From: Oscillospiraceae bacterium
GTDB lineage: Bacteria > Bacillota > Clostridia > Oscillospirales > CAG-272
Direction: 5' to 3'
Assembly: GCA_015063645.1 (NCBI GenBank)
Contig: SVTS01000019.1
Location: forward strand, 1-39,154
Length of the DNA stretch: 39,154 bases
Below, in pieces: positions 23,962-32,699 of the stretch. Under the pieces are notes generated by a model. It was not told where the DNA came from. It did no database searches and saw only the letters and a program-made list of their open reading frames with translations. The first letter of the stretch is position 1; each line of letters starts with the position of its first letter. A program made the position numbers and the translations under genes.

Positions 23962-26900
23962 TTACGGCTGCGTTCCTACATAGATCATATATTCACGCGT
24001 TACATGCTTTTCTTTGGATATGCGCATGATGTATTCGCCTGCTGCTATATTCGGGATTGTGTAGGATGTACCGGTAAAAGTATCACTGAATACAGTCTCA
24101 CCATTTTTGATCAGCGAAATAGTGACAGGCACTTTCGGATCACCGTAGCTTGTAAGTTTGCCGGATATGGTGTGTTTTCTGCCTCTCACCGTAATTTCAG
24201 CCATATCGCTGACTTTCTGTGCAAGAATATTGCCTGCATTGTCCACGGCAGTGATAACTGCACAATAGTATTTTGTTCCTGCAACGGAGACATCAGGTGT
24301 ATAGCTTGCATAAACCGCGCCTGCAATCGGAATACCTCCGATTTTGGAGTTTGCAATGTTCTCATACCACTGATATGTGACTGTGCCTACAGAGGCAGAT
24401 GCAAAGGCAGTCAGAGAAAGGGCAGTGCTTCCGCATGAATACTCTGCCGAAGCAGGCTGAGCAAGAATGCATATATCAGGCTTGACATATGGATCAGCTT
24501 CCTCAAACACAAAATGAATATCGCCCGGCGCGGTATCGTACAGTGTCACATAACCGTATGGCGTGACAGTATAATCCACCTTTTTGCCCGGATCGCTGAC
24601 ATAGTACGCATCCGCAATGCGGATAGGTTTGTCATAACTGAGAGGGAAGGGGAAGTAACTGTAACGGTTTTGCGGATAAACTGTTGCGGGCAGCTTCAGC
24701 CCAGCAGGACCGCTGAATGTGATGGTGTAGTAGGTTTCCTCATGCGTTATATCAGCAGTGACGCTGGGAATGGTAATATCGTACCGGTCATCTGTCAGCG
24801 TAGCGTCGCTTCCCTTGTAAATCGTAACAGGATAGCTGATGCCGTTCATGGTAATGGTTGTTGGATTATAAAGCAAAGCATTATCCTCGACATATCCAAG
24901 ATGATAGAGCGGATAGCTGGAACCGTGCTCAATTTTACCTGTATATTCCCATCTGCCTCCCGGATATGCGGAACAGTTGGTAATGTGGTGAAGGTTGTGA
25001 TAAGCTCGCTCATATACACCAATCCATCCTCTCACAGATTCCGGTGTCTCCCAGATATAGTCACCGTCGGTTATGAGCAGATCGGTGAGTGTAACATAAT
25101 ATGTACCGACAGAAGTGCCGCCGGGGACGGTGAATTCAAGCGTCACAAGCGATGAGCCCGTATACAGCCCGTCAGCGGGAACACCCGACACAACGCCATT
25201 CGTGCAGGAAAGCTCCTGCATGGTGTAATAAGAACCGGTAAAGTGATTCATATACGCCCGATTGAGCACCAGCGGCGCATCACAATTCACCTTGAATCGT
25301 ATGCTGTCCAGAGTGATCAGATCGCTTGCTGACAGTGTAAGTGTAGCAATCTGATCTTCAGCACTTTTGGGTATCTCTGTCCACCCTAATCTATATGTAA
25401 TGTTCTCTATCACCAGCCATGCCGTAGCTTCACCGGTTGTCCGGATCGCATAATACACCGTAACAATATCATTTTCAGTCAGGAATGCTTCAACAGCCGT
25501 GGCGGAGGAAGTCAGCGTATTGTTGGTTGTATCGTGCATAAGAATCTTCACGGAGGTGGCACCAAGCGCAGTCAGATGATTGTTGATATAAGCTGTCCGG
25601 TCGGTCACCTGCGTACCGATTTTGAACCAATACTGATTTCGCTGGATGAATCCGGCGGCGGAATTGTAATACCGCGCAGCAGCTTTTACGCCATCCTCGT
25701 AGGTGTATGGATAGATGTATCCGCCCGAAAACGGCTCCTCCATACACAGCAGACCATCTGTAGCTTCGTAGACTCTGCCGTCGGTGAGTGTGTTTTCTTC
25801 ATTTTCTGCCGGTATGGTAACCATATTCACCCCACCCGTCAGCAGATCAGTCGCCAATACGGTTTGCTGGTACGACGGATAAGAAGGATAAAAGTTGTTG
25901 TTATTCCCCTGATTTACCGCTGTGCTGTACATCACAAACGAAAGAGGGCGCAGCGCGTAAGCCAGCTTGGAGGTGTCGGTACTTTTACCCGCCTGCAGGA
26001 TATAGTCATTATCACTTGTCTTGTAGACAATCAGATCTTCCAGAGAAATCCGCTCCGGAAATTCCGACGTTACATATAACTTCTTCGCTCCGCGTCGATT
26101 ATCACCCATGAGGAAGAAATCGCCGTCTGTAAGCGGAACTTTCGCGTCCGCGGAGAATCCCTCCGGTCTGTCCGTTCCATCCGTCCCGACCACAAATCCG
26201 TTATCATTAAAGATCAGCGTATGGTGCTCAATCAGCGGTGTCGCCGGTTCGATGTGGAATACATCGCCATCTTTGGATACAACGCGGTAGATCGTATTCG
26301 TATCGACAGCAGAGGAAGACCGTGCTTTCTGATTCCGCACCAGACGTACGGTTATGCTGCTGACCGTTTCTGTTTCCGTGGAGAATGCGTTCACGAGGAG
26401 ACCGTTATCCGTTGTGCTGAGAATATTCTCCACCACAATAAACTCGTGTGCAAAATCATCGGCAAGGTAATCCGGATGGATGGTTTCAAACACAAAATGA
26501 ATATCGCCCGGCGCGGTATCGTACAGTGTCACATAACCGTATGGCGTGACAGTATAATCCACCTTTTTGCCCGGATCGCTGACATAGTATGCATCCGCAA
26601 TGCGGACAAGTCTGTTCGGCAAAGTCGGGAAAGCAAAAGAACTGTACTCCGTCCGGCTTATCGTCTGCGGCAGGGGAATATCCGCCGACCCGCTGAATGT
26701 TACAGCACCGTACAGGCTGTATGTGACAGCATTGCTTGCTTCGGTGCGAACGGGTTCAACGGTCTGCAGATTCACTTCCGCAGATGCGGCAGAAGCTGCC
26801 TGCTCCGGGATGATCCATGCCGTAACGGTTCCCTCATTCCAAATGACAAAGTAAACAGTCACCGTATCCGCCGCTAGAAGCTGATCACCGAGCCATGCTT

Positions 26901-29900
26901 TGGCGGAAATCCGATTGCCATTGACTAGGGTAATGGTCGCAAATGTATTGTCCTGTGCCATTATGGTGATATCTGCGGCATAACTCGCGATCATCTCGGG
27001 CGGAATAGAACCTACCAAGTCGGGATATATAGACTCAATCAGCTTTTTGCAAAGCTCATCGCGGATGTATGCCGCCGCACCGAGACCGGTTCCGTCATCC
27101 AGCGCGATTATCTCCTCTTTGCTTAGAGTGAAGCTGTATGGATCAGATGCGATAGCCTCTATATGCTGATTATAATACGCCGCAGCCTCGCCGATTTTCT
27201 GTGCATAGGGAGCACCGGCATTCCGTTCTTCAGCGGTAAGGACACCGTCCGTGACCTTGAACAGATAGCCGTCACAGGTGGATTGGAAAGCATTTATTTC
27301 GGACCAACCGGCTGTTTCCATTTCCAACGTTATCTGCTCCGTTGCTCCTGTACGGATATTCATCATCAACGCCTGACATTGGTAAGAAGTGTCGGGAGTA
27401 AGCCCGGGATAGTTATTGTTATTATATATGTCTATATCTTTCGAGTACAGATAATAGTCAACAGGATGCATTGTGGGAGGCAATTCGGGATGCAATGCGG
27501 AGAGATCCGTATTCTCTCCTGCCAGTAGGATATATTTGCCGCGTCCCGCCTGATAAACACTGACATCTTCCAGATTCAGCTTCACCGGCGGAATACCGTC
27601 GAAGGTGTGCACAACCGTACCGGATGCATTGTTTTCCACGATGATCCAGTAATCCGTGGATTTTGCGGCAGTGTAGTTGGCAGCGCCGAGTCCCTCCGCG
27701 GTATCTGTGCCGTTGGTGCCCTCAATAAAACCGTACTCATTAAGACGGATCGTCTGACCGACTGCCAGAGGCTCTGCCCGGACAAGATGATATGTGTCTG
27801 CCTCCCGGGCGGCAATCCGGAATATACCGCCTGTAAGCGGCAGAGGATACTGATATGCGGGAATTCCGTCCACGGATGCGATAGTGATAATCTCTTCTGT
27901 ACGTGTGGCACTGGAGGCAGCGGATACGAGAGCCGATGGATTAGCAATCATGGAGCCCTGCACAGCGATCAACTCCCGGATGAAATCATCAGCACTCAGT
28001 CCTTTGCGCGGATCATTTGTCAGGGCCAGCGGAAGATTGCTCAGATCCGTTCCGGCACCTGCCTGCAAGATATAGGTATGGTCGGATACCCGGATCACGC
28101 TGACATCTGTCAACTTCAGACCGGGCATAAGTCCGTAGTATCTATGGAGTTTTTCCTCACCCTCCGTGCGGGTATCCAGAATTATCCACCGATCCGCACC
28201 GGTGGCGGTGATGTAGTACTGTGCGCCTACGGACGTGCCGTTCGTTCCGACGATGTATCCGTAATCATTTACCTCAATCGTGTGTGTCTGTGCCAGCGGC
28301 ATAGCGTTGGTCAGATTATATCCGCCGTGCTCATCAATACTGACAACGCGGTAGAATTCGTTGCGGCGGACGGGGAGCATGTTTTCATTAAATCCGGAAG
28401 ATCCGAATATTCCGGACAAATAATACCAATAATAGTCATAGCCTCCGATAGACCAGCCGTTAAGAGAGGAAATAAAAATCTCCTCATACGAATCCGTCAG
28501 GGTAGAGTATGCTTTGGCAACAAGACCTTCCTCCGTAAATTCCCCAAAGGATTCCAGCACCACAAATTCATCCGTTCCCGGATTCTTCTCCGCGTATACA
28601 ACACATCCGTCAACAATATAAAGATCGCAGTATGTGTTCAGAAGCGGTTGGATCGTTTGAATGTTGTTTGCCGTGTTGGCAGCGGTTCCGCCGTATCTTC
28701 CGGTCCGAATCGGCGCATCGGGCAGAATATCGTGACCGAGTCCGTAGACATCGTTATTATTTCCCCGGATTATTCCGGCAGTGAAATCAACTTCACGGAT
28801 ATATGTGCTGATAGTATAGACATCGTCATCCGCATTGCCTTTTTCTCCGAATACCTCCTGTACGTGGACCGTCCCCGCCGTCGGATCGGCGGCATAGAGA
28901 ATATACGCTCCGTCGGCGATATCTGCCGGCTGAACGCCCGTCCATATGTAAGCGGATACGGAACCGGAGATCCCCGACGCAGACAGAGAATTCCTGTAAT
29001 CTGCGCTGTAATGGATCCGGAACGAAGTACCGCCGCCGGTATAACTCAGTTTTCCGAATGCATAAATCTGCTCAAACGGAATGCTGCCGGAGAGGGCATG
29101 AGATTCTGCGGCTGAGCCGCGGATGCCATGAATCGTGAGAGAATTGCATCCGCCGAATGCCGCATTGCCGATAGCAGTCACCTTCGGACCGACAAGCGCT
29201 TTTTTCAGGGAAGTGCATCCGCAGAAAGCACATTCTCCGACGGAAACAACGGAGTCCGGCAAGTGGATATCCGTAAGGGAGATACAGCCGGCAAAAGCAT
29301 AGGCGCCTACGGTGGATGCCGTACCAAGATCAACCGTCCGGATGAGGGATGCATATTCATTCCACGGAGCAGGAGCGGACGGGGAAAAATCCCACATCGC
29401 CCCTGTGCCGCTGATCGTCAGCGTGCCGTTGAAGTTCAACTCCCACGTCAGTTTGTCGCCGCAGGCAGCGGGCTTCAGATGGATCTGTATGGCGGCAGGA
29501 TCGCTGATCCACTGGGATCCGTCTGCGTTGCTTGTGCCGACCGCATAGTAATACTTCACGCCGAACACCGCTGTGGACGGCGTATAACTCGTTCCGACTG
29601 CCCCGGGAATAGCCTGACCGCCGCTGGTGGAGCAGAGGTCATTCTCATACCACTGCCATGTAAATCCAGCTGCAGGATCCGTCACCGTAAGCGGAAGTGC
29701 CGGTGCATGCAGCATGTAGGAAGCAGAGCAAAGCATCTGTCCGGGCTCCGACGGTGTGTTGTCTTTCAACTGAACAAGCACAGGTCTGTAATATCCTCCG
29801 GTGGAGGAAGAAAACATTAGTACCACATACGGATATCCGGACGCGCCTGGCATGGGAATACTTGTAGTTCCGATCCCCACGCGGAATGACTGCATTCCGG

Positions 29901-30819
29901 AAACAGATGCCTGCCCGGCAGTCATAAATGAATACGGATCGACCGGTGTGCTGCCGTCATTACTGTAATAATAATACACCGTTCCCGCCTGCATACCGCT
30001 GACGGAAAGTATATAGATTCCCTCGTCATTCTTTTTCAGAGTGGGTGTGACGGGAAAACCTGTACTTAACCCACTGGATTGTGCAGAGCCGTCTGTTGGC
30101 AGAATTACAGGCGCATGTACAAAGCCGTCCTCATCCTCGAGAATAAGCATGGCGTATTCAGGTACTGTATCTGCAGAAGAAAAACTCAAAGGAATTTTTG
30201 CCTGCCGGTTTGCTGCTGCATCCGTGCAGCCGCAGATCATAGCGGGATCCGTGCTTCCGGCAAGAATCTGTCCGATCAGAACAGCCGTATCAGCTGTCTC
30301 GGGAGAATCGGTCAGGCAATAGTACATCCGACCGTTTTGATTGACAGTAAACTCGATCTGATGCATCATGGTGTACGGAGTGTACGATGCAAGTATAAAC
30401 GGCGGTGTGGGAAGCAGAAAAGGCGCATACGCTGTGCCTGTGCTGTCTTCCATCATCACAGCCAGATGCGTGCAGCCGCATACCTGCATATGTGGGAACA
30501 GCGGTGCACTCATGCTGTATCCGCCGCGTGCAGGCGTGCTTCCTCTGTACACGGTCGAATCTGACGCATAGATGGAGCGGAATGCCGCCGCATCAGGGAC
30601 ATTGACATCATTTGTGTAGTAGAAATACACAGTGCCGTCCGAAATCGGCGCGAATGCAAGATACTGATACTGTGCAGCGGTATCCATAGTTATATCTGGA
30701 CAGTCCGGAAAGCCGTAGATATTGCCGTCCCATACAGCCGGCACAGCGGCACCGCTTCCGGAAGCAAAAACTACGGTACACAGAAGCACCGCAAGAGCGA
30801 GTAGTGTGATTTTTTTCAT
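23962..30819 (-). CDS. Giant secreted multidomain protein with BspA-type LRR, Ig-like and cohesin-like domains
   Basis: The protein has 2285 residues and an N-terminal signal peptide (MKKITLLALAVLLCTVVFASGS). Domains seen, by rough residue: three related beta units of about 105 residues with the GTVYFYYTND-type motif (25-350); an Ig-like domain with the WQWYEN core (355-450); BspA-type leucine-rich repeats (455-570); three related modules of about 120 residues carrying N-(D/E)-x-G-(Y/F)-(I/V)-x-GT-(N/D)-GT (about 815-1110 and about 1495-1620), and three short NNN-containing modules; a cohesin-like beta-sandwich (about 1812-1918); a second Ig-like domain (2108-2215); and a C-terminal carboxypeptidase-regulatory-like beta domain (2216-2285). 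No LPxTG, SLH or dockerin anchor follows. Adhesion or surface binding is the likely role. GGAGG precedes the ATG. Confidence 0.88.
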   Translation of the reverse strand: MKKITLLALAVLLCTVVFASGSGAAVPAVWDGNIYGFPDCPDITMDTAAQYQYLAFAPISDGTVYFYYTNDVNVPDAAAFRSIYASDSTVYRGSTPARGGYSMSAPLFPHMQVCGCTHLAVMMEDSTGTAYAPFLLPTPPFILASYTPYTMMHQIEFTVNQNGRMYYCLTDSPETADTAVLIGQILAGSTDPAMICGCTDAAANRQAKIPLSFSSADTVPEYAMLILEDEDGFVHAPVILPTDGSAQSSGLSTGFPVTPTLKKNDEGIYILSVSGMQAGTVYYYYSNDGSTPVDPYSFMTAGQASVSGMQSFRVGIGTTSIPMPGASGYPYVVLMFSSSTGGYYRPVLVQLKDNTPSEPGQMLCSASYMLHAPALPLTVTDPAAGFTWQWYENDLCSTSGGQAIPGAVGTSYTPSTAVFGVKYYYAVGTSNADGSQWISDPAAIQIHLKPAACGDKLTWELNFNGTLTISGTGAMWDFSPSAPAPWNEYASLIRTVDLGTASTVGAYAFAGCISLTDIHLPDSVVSVGECAFCGCTSLKKALVGPKVTAIGNAAFGGCNSLTIHGIRGSAAESHALSGSIPFEQIYAFGKLSYTGGGTSFRIHYSADYRNSLSASGISGSVSAYIWTGVQPADIADGAYILYAADPTAGTVHVQEVFGEKGNADDDVYTISTYIREVDFTAGIIRGNNNDVYGLGHDILPDAPIRTGRYGGTAANTANNIQTIQPLLNTYCDLYIVDGCVVYAEKNPGTDEFVVLESFGEFTEEGLVAKAYSTLTDSYEEIFISSLNGWSIGGYDYYWYYLSGIFGSSGFNENMLPVRRNEFYRVVSIDEHGGYNLTNAMPLAQTHTIEVNDYGYIVGTNGTSVGAQYYITATGADRWIILDTRTEGEEKLHRYYGLMPGLKLTDVSVIRVSDHTYILQAGAGTDLSNLPLALTNDPRKGLSADDFIRELIAVQGSMIANPSALVSAASSATRTEEIITIASVDGIPAYQYPLPLTGGIFRIAAREADTYHLVRAEPLAVGQTIRLNEYGFIEGTNGTDTAEGLGAANYTAAKSTDYWIIVENNASGTVVHTFDGIPPVKLNLEDVSVYQAGRGKYILLAGENTDLSALHPELPPTMHPVDYYLYSKDIDIYNNNNYPGLTPDTSYQCQALMMNIRTGATEQITLEMETAGWSEINAFQSTCDGYLFKVTDGVLTAEERNAGAPYAQKIGEAAAYYNQHIEAIASDPYSFTLSKEEIIALDDGTGLGAAAYIRDELCKKLIESIYPDLVGSIPPEMIASYAADITIMAQDNTFATITLVNGNRISAKAWLGDQLLAADTVTVYFVIWNEGTVTAWIIPEQAASAASAEVNLQTVEPVRTEASNAVTYSLYGAVTFSGSADIPLPQTISRTEYSSFAFPTLPNRLVRIADAYYVSDPGKKVDYTVTPYGYVTLYDTAPGDIHFVFETIHPDYLADDFAHEFIVVENILSTTDNGLLVNAFSTETETVSSITVRLVRNQKARSSSAVDTNTIYRVVSKDGDVFHIEPATPLIEHHTLIFNDNGFVVGTDGTDRPEGFSADAKVPLTDGDFFLMGDNRRGAKKLYVTSEFPERISLEDLIVYKTSDNDYILQAGKSTDTSKLAYALRPLSFVMYSTAVNQGNNNNFYPSYPSYQQTVLATDLLTGGVNMVTIPAENEENTLTDGRVYEATDGLLCMEEPFSGGYIYPYTYEDGVKAAARYYNSAAGFIQRNQYWFKIGTQVTDRTAYINNHLTALGATSVKILMHDTTNNTLTSSATAVEAFLTENDIVTVYYAIRTTGEATAWLVIENITYRLGWTEIPKSAEDQIATLTLSASDLITLDSIRFKVNCDAPLVLNRAYMNHFTGSYYTMQELSCTNGVVSGVPADGLYTGSSLVTLEFTVPGGTSVGTYYVTLTDLLITDGDYIWETPESVRGWIGVYERAYHNLHHITNCSAYPGGRWEYTGKIEHGSSYPLYHLGYVEDNALLYNPTTITMNGISYPVTIYKGSDATLTDDRYDITIPSVTADITHEETYYTITFSGPAGLKLPATVYPQNRYSYFPFPLSYDKPIRIADAYYVSDPGKKVDYTVTPYGYVTLYDTAPGDIHFVFEEADPYVKPDICILAQPASAEYSCGSTALSLTAFASASVGTVTYQWYENIANSKIGGIPIAGAVYASYTPDVSVAGTKYYCAVITAVDNAGNILAQKVSDMAEITVRGRKHTISGKLTSYGDPKVPVTISLIKNGETVFSDTFTGTSYTIPNIAAGEYIMRISKEKHVTREYMIYVGTQP
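24503..24623. repeat. Internal 121-bp direct repeat, copy 1
   Basis: This copy matches 26486-26606 at 120 of 121 positions; the difference is at 24607. It encodes, on the reverse strand, the same peptide VSDPGKKVDYTVTPYGYV and following residues. It lies inside the giant gene. Confidence 0.93.
26486..26606. repeat. Internal 121-bp direct repeat, copy 2
   Basis: This copy lies 1983 bases from copy 1 in the same orientation, with one synonymous-looking difference (tatgca against tacgca). Near-identity at DNA level points to recent duplication or gene conversion. Confidence 0.93.
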
Positions 30820-30845
30820 AATGTCCTCCGTGGATGGTATTCGGC

Positions 30846-30867
30846 GAGGGAATACAAAAATTCCCTC
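30846..30867. promoter_or_regulatory. Leader hairpin upstream of the giant gene
   Basis: GAGGGAAT (30846-30853) and ATTCCCTC (30860-30867) form a perfect 8-bp stem around six bases. In the transcript it lies between the likely start (near 30878) and the GGAGG at 30828-30824. It could affect stability or translation of the long mRNA. Confidence 0.6.
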
Positions 30868-30884
30868 CCGGGATTTACCCCTCT

Positions 30885-30913
30885 ATAATATAAGACCGTT
30901 TTTTCGCGGCAAA
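30885..30913 (-). promoter_or_regulatory. Possible promoter of the giant gene
   Basis: On the reverse strand TATTAT (30890-30885) is preceded at 17 bases by TTTGCC (30913-30908), a weak -35. The surroundings are very A/T-rich. The -10 is good, the -35 is uncertain. Confidence 0.45.
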
Positions 30914-30956
30914 GGTTCAAAATTTCAGAAAAAATTCAAAAAATTTTAAAAAAAAC

Positions 30957-30993
30957 GAAAAAAACCGCAAAGACGCAAAAAACATCTCTGCGG
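30957..30993 (-). terminator. Terminator of the ketopantoate-reductase-like gene
   Basis: On the reverse strand CCGCAGAGA (30993-30985) pairs, with one mismatch, with TCTTTGCGG (30973-30965), followed by a T run. It lies 8 bases after the stop codon. Confidence 0.8.
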
Positions 30994-31000
30994 TGTGTGT

Positions 31001-32020
31001 TTATCCAAGTAACTCATCAAATAAAACAATATTCCTCGCTTCGGGTTTTCTTTCGCCGCGCTCATACTGTTTTATAATCTCTACAATTCTGTCATTGATC
31101 GGCGTAGGAATACCGTACCGTTTACCCCATGCGCAGACGATACCGTTGATGGCATCGATTTCACAGGGCTTGTTCTTCTTCAGATCCTGCAGCATGGACG
31201 GCTCGATGTTGCGGTGCTTTTTCATGGCGATCGGGATCAGCATTGTGGCGATCTCCCGTTTGAACGCGGTCTTATAATCAAAAAGTGCGGTGATGTTTTT
31301 GCCCTGTACGGGAGCAAATTCCACACCTGCCGCATGTCCCACATCCATGCATTCTTTCATGCAGCGGATGGCAACTCTGCGCGCCGCTTTATTTTCCGAT
31401 ACATTGCCGAATACACCGCCCACAACAGTTCCGAGTCCGGAAAATGTGGCATTGATAAGCAGTTTGGACCAGCGTGCACCGATCAGATTCTTTTCCTCAT
31501 AAACGGGGCACATGAGTTCCAGCAGCGTCTTCACTTCCGCGAAGCGTTCATCGGTGATTCCTTCCATTTTGCCCATATGGAAGGAAAGGCTTTCGGGTGC
31601 GCTTGTCAGCGTGCAGACTCCGGGGGAGGAAAGGGTAGCACCCCATTCCACCACACATCCCATTGTGCGGTGGGATCCGACGATTTCCGCAATCCCCGGT
31701 TCCGGAAGCCCGTTCTGCAGTGTCACGATCACGCCGTCATCGGCAAGATAATCCTTGAGAAATGTGACAACTTCCGTGTTGAGAAGCTGCTTTGTCAGAA
31801 GCAGGATCACATCATACTTGCCGCTCATCTCATCGGGAGTGAGCGCTGATACGGGGACTGTCATGGAAACGGTTCCCGTGATCTGCGCTCCATTCTTTTT
31901 CAGCGCCTCCACATGGGACTTGTTGCGGTTGATCAGATCAATACTGCCGCCGTTTTGGGTGATGTATGCGCCAAGCACCGTTCCCAGGGAGCCTGCTCCG
32001 TAAATGGCATATCTGCTCAT
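31001..32020 (-). CDS. Ketopantoate reductase-family protein (2-dehydropantoate 2-reductase)
   Basis: This 339-residue protein belongs to the ApbA/PanE family, which reduces ketopantoate to pantoate with NADPH in coenzyme A synthesis. It has the Rossmann motif YGAGSLG at 8-14, the central catalytic lysine segment GARWSKLLINATFSGLG, and the C-terminal PCEIDAINGIV motif. Length is slightly above the usual 300. It is a single gene with its own promoter and terminator, with no panB or panC beside it. Family members also act on other 2-keto acids, so I leave the gene symbol empty. Confidence 0.88.
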   Translation of the reverse strand: MSRYAIYGAGSLGTVLGAYITQNGGSIDLINRNKSHVEALKKNGAQITGTVSMTVPVSALTPDEMSGKYDVILLLTKQLLNTEVVTFLKDYLADDGVIVTLQNGLPEPGIAEIVGSHRTMGCVVEWGATLSSPGVCTLTSAPESLSFHMGKMEGITDERFAEVKTLLELMCPVYEEKNLIGARWSKLLINATFSGLGTVVGGVFGNVSENKAARRVAIRCMKECMDVGHAAGVEFAPVQGKNITALFDYKTAFKREIATMLIPIAMKKHRNIEPSMLQDLKKNKPCEIDAINGIVCAWGKRYGIPTPINDRIVEIIKQYERGERKPEARNIVLFDELLG

Positions 32021-32066
32021 AATACTGCACCTCTGTTTGTTTTTTTACAGGGATTTTCCTACAGTC

Positions 32067-32095
32067 ATTATAGCATACTGTGCAGAAAAAGTCAA
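32067..32095 (-). promoter_or_regulatory. Promoter of the ketopantoate-reductase-like gene
   Basis: On the reverse strand TTGACT (32095-32090) and TATAAT (32072-32067) are 17 bases apart. It starts 24 bases after the end of the IreB-like gene; no terminator separates them, so readthrough is possible. Confidence 0.88.
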
Positions 32096-32119
32096 CGGGG
32101 ATACGCGTGAACAGAATAT

Positions 32120-32425
32120 TCAGCTGCGATTCATGTCCATACAGCGCAGATATTCCCGCAGAATACCCGGATCGATGGTCCGGGCGATTTCCCGTGCACC
32201 GCCGCGCCGGGTGATATAGGTGTCATCTCCCGTATTCACATAGGAAATCAGCTGTGCATACGGCTCATATCCTGCCTGCTGCAGCGCATCCACAACCCTG
32301 CCGATCCGGCTGGAAAAGTGCCGGTCCATGCCGAAAATCTCCTCTGCCACTGTTCTCTGCGGTACGGAGATATTCTTTTTGTGTGTCAGATCTATCTGCT
32401 TCGTGAGAAAATCCATGTTGATCAT
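32120..32425 (-). CDS. IreB-like (UPF0297) small protein in the polymerase operon
   Basis: The protein has 101 residues. Its C-terminal part, DALQQAGYEPYAQLISYVNTGDDTYI then AREIARTIDPGILREYL, follows the IreB pattern (GYxPxxQxxxYxxSGDxxYI...AR...R). IreB is a small phosphoprotein that is a substrate of the IreK Ser/Thr kinase in Enterococcus faecalis. Here the N-terminal part (MINMDFLTKQIDLTHKKNIS) is different, and there is no kinase in the window. The ATG at 32425 overlaps the TGA of the previous gene by one base and has GGAGGG upstream, so it is coupled. It is the last gene of the dinB operon. I am fairly sure of the family resemblance; function here is unknown. Confidence 0.72.
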   Translation of the reverse strand: MINMDFLTKQIDLTHKKNISVPQRTVAEEIFGMDRHFSSRIGRVVDALQQAGYEPYAQLISYVNTGDDTYITRRGGAREIARTIDPGILREYLRCMDMNRS

Positions 32426-32664
32426 CACCGCTTGCCCTCCACAAACCATTTGTCATCTTCCTTGAAGAGAAAACTCTCCCGTCCGTTTACAACCACCGTG
32501 TACCGGATACCGCCGCCGCCTACTTTTTCCGATGCAGCTCTCGCCCGGTCGAGAATGCGGGTGATCTCATATACACATCCGTTTTCCCAGGTGATCTTCC
32601 GCGGAAGAAGCCTGCCCTCCGGGGTAAAATCCGCATTCACTTTTACATATACTTTTCTTGCCAT
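32425..32664 (-). CDS. Small unknown protein between dinB and the IreB-like gene
   Basis: The protein has 79 residues and a strong GGAGG ribosome-binding site 6 bases before the ATG at 32664. A longer upstream frame overlaps dinB and lacks support. The sequence is rich in short beta strands (VYVKVNADF, RKITWENGCVYEITRI, IRYTVVVNGRESFLFKEDDKWFVE), suggesting a small beta-barrel. The layout is reminiscent of small proteins such as DUF6504 that accompany ImuB/Y-family polymerases in actinobacteria, but I cannot establish homology. It lies 35 bases after dinB, and its stop overlaps the next start. Confidence 0.68.
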   Translation of the reverse strand: MARKVYVKVNADFTPEGRLLPRKITWENGCVYEITRILDRARAASEKVGGGGIRYTVVVNGRESFLFKEDDKWFVEGKR

Positions 32665-32699
32665 AATTGCCTCCGTTATATACAATAACTGCTGATTGT

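Noticed and set aside
24004..30605. Many forward-strand open frames under the giant gene
   Set aside because: They show His/Arg/Cys-rich shadow composition, lack ribosome-binding sites, and oppose a gene with signal peptide and clear domains.
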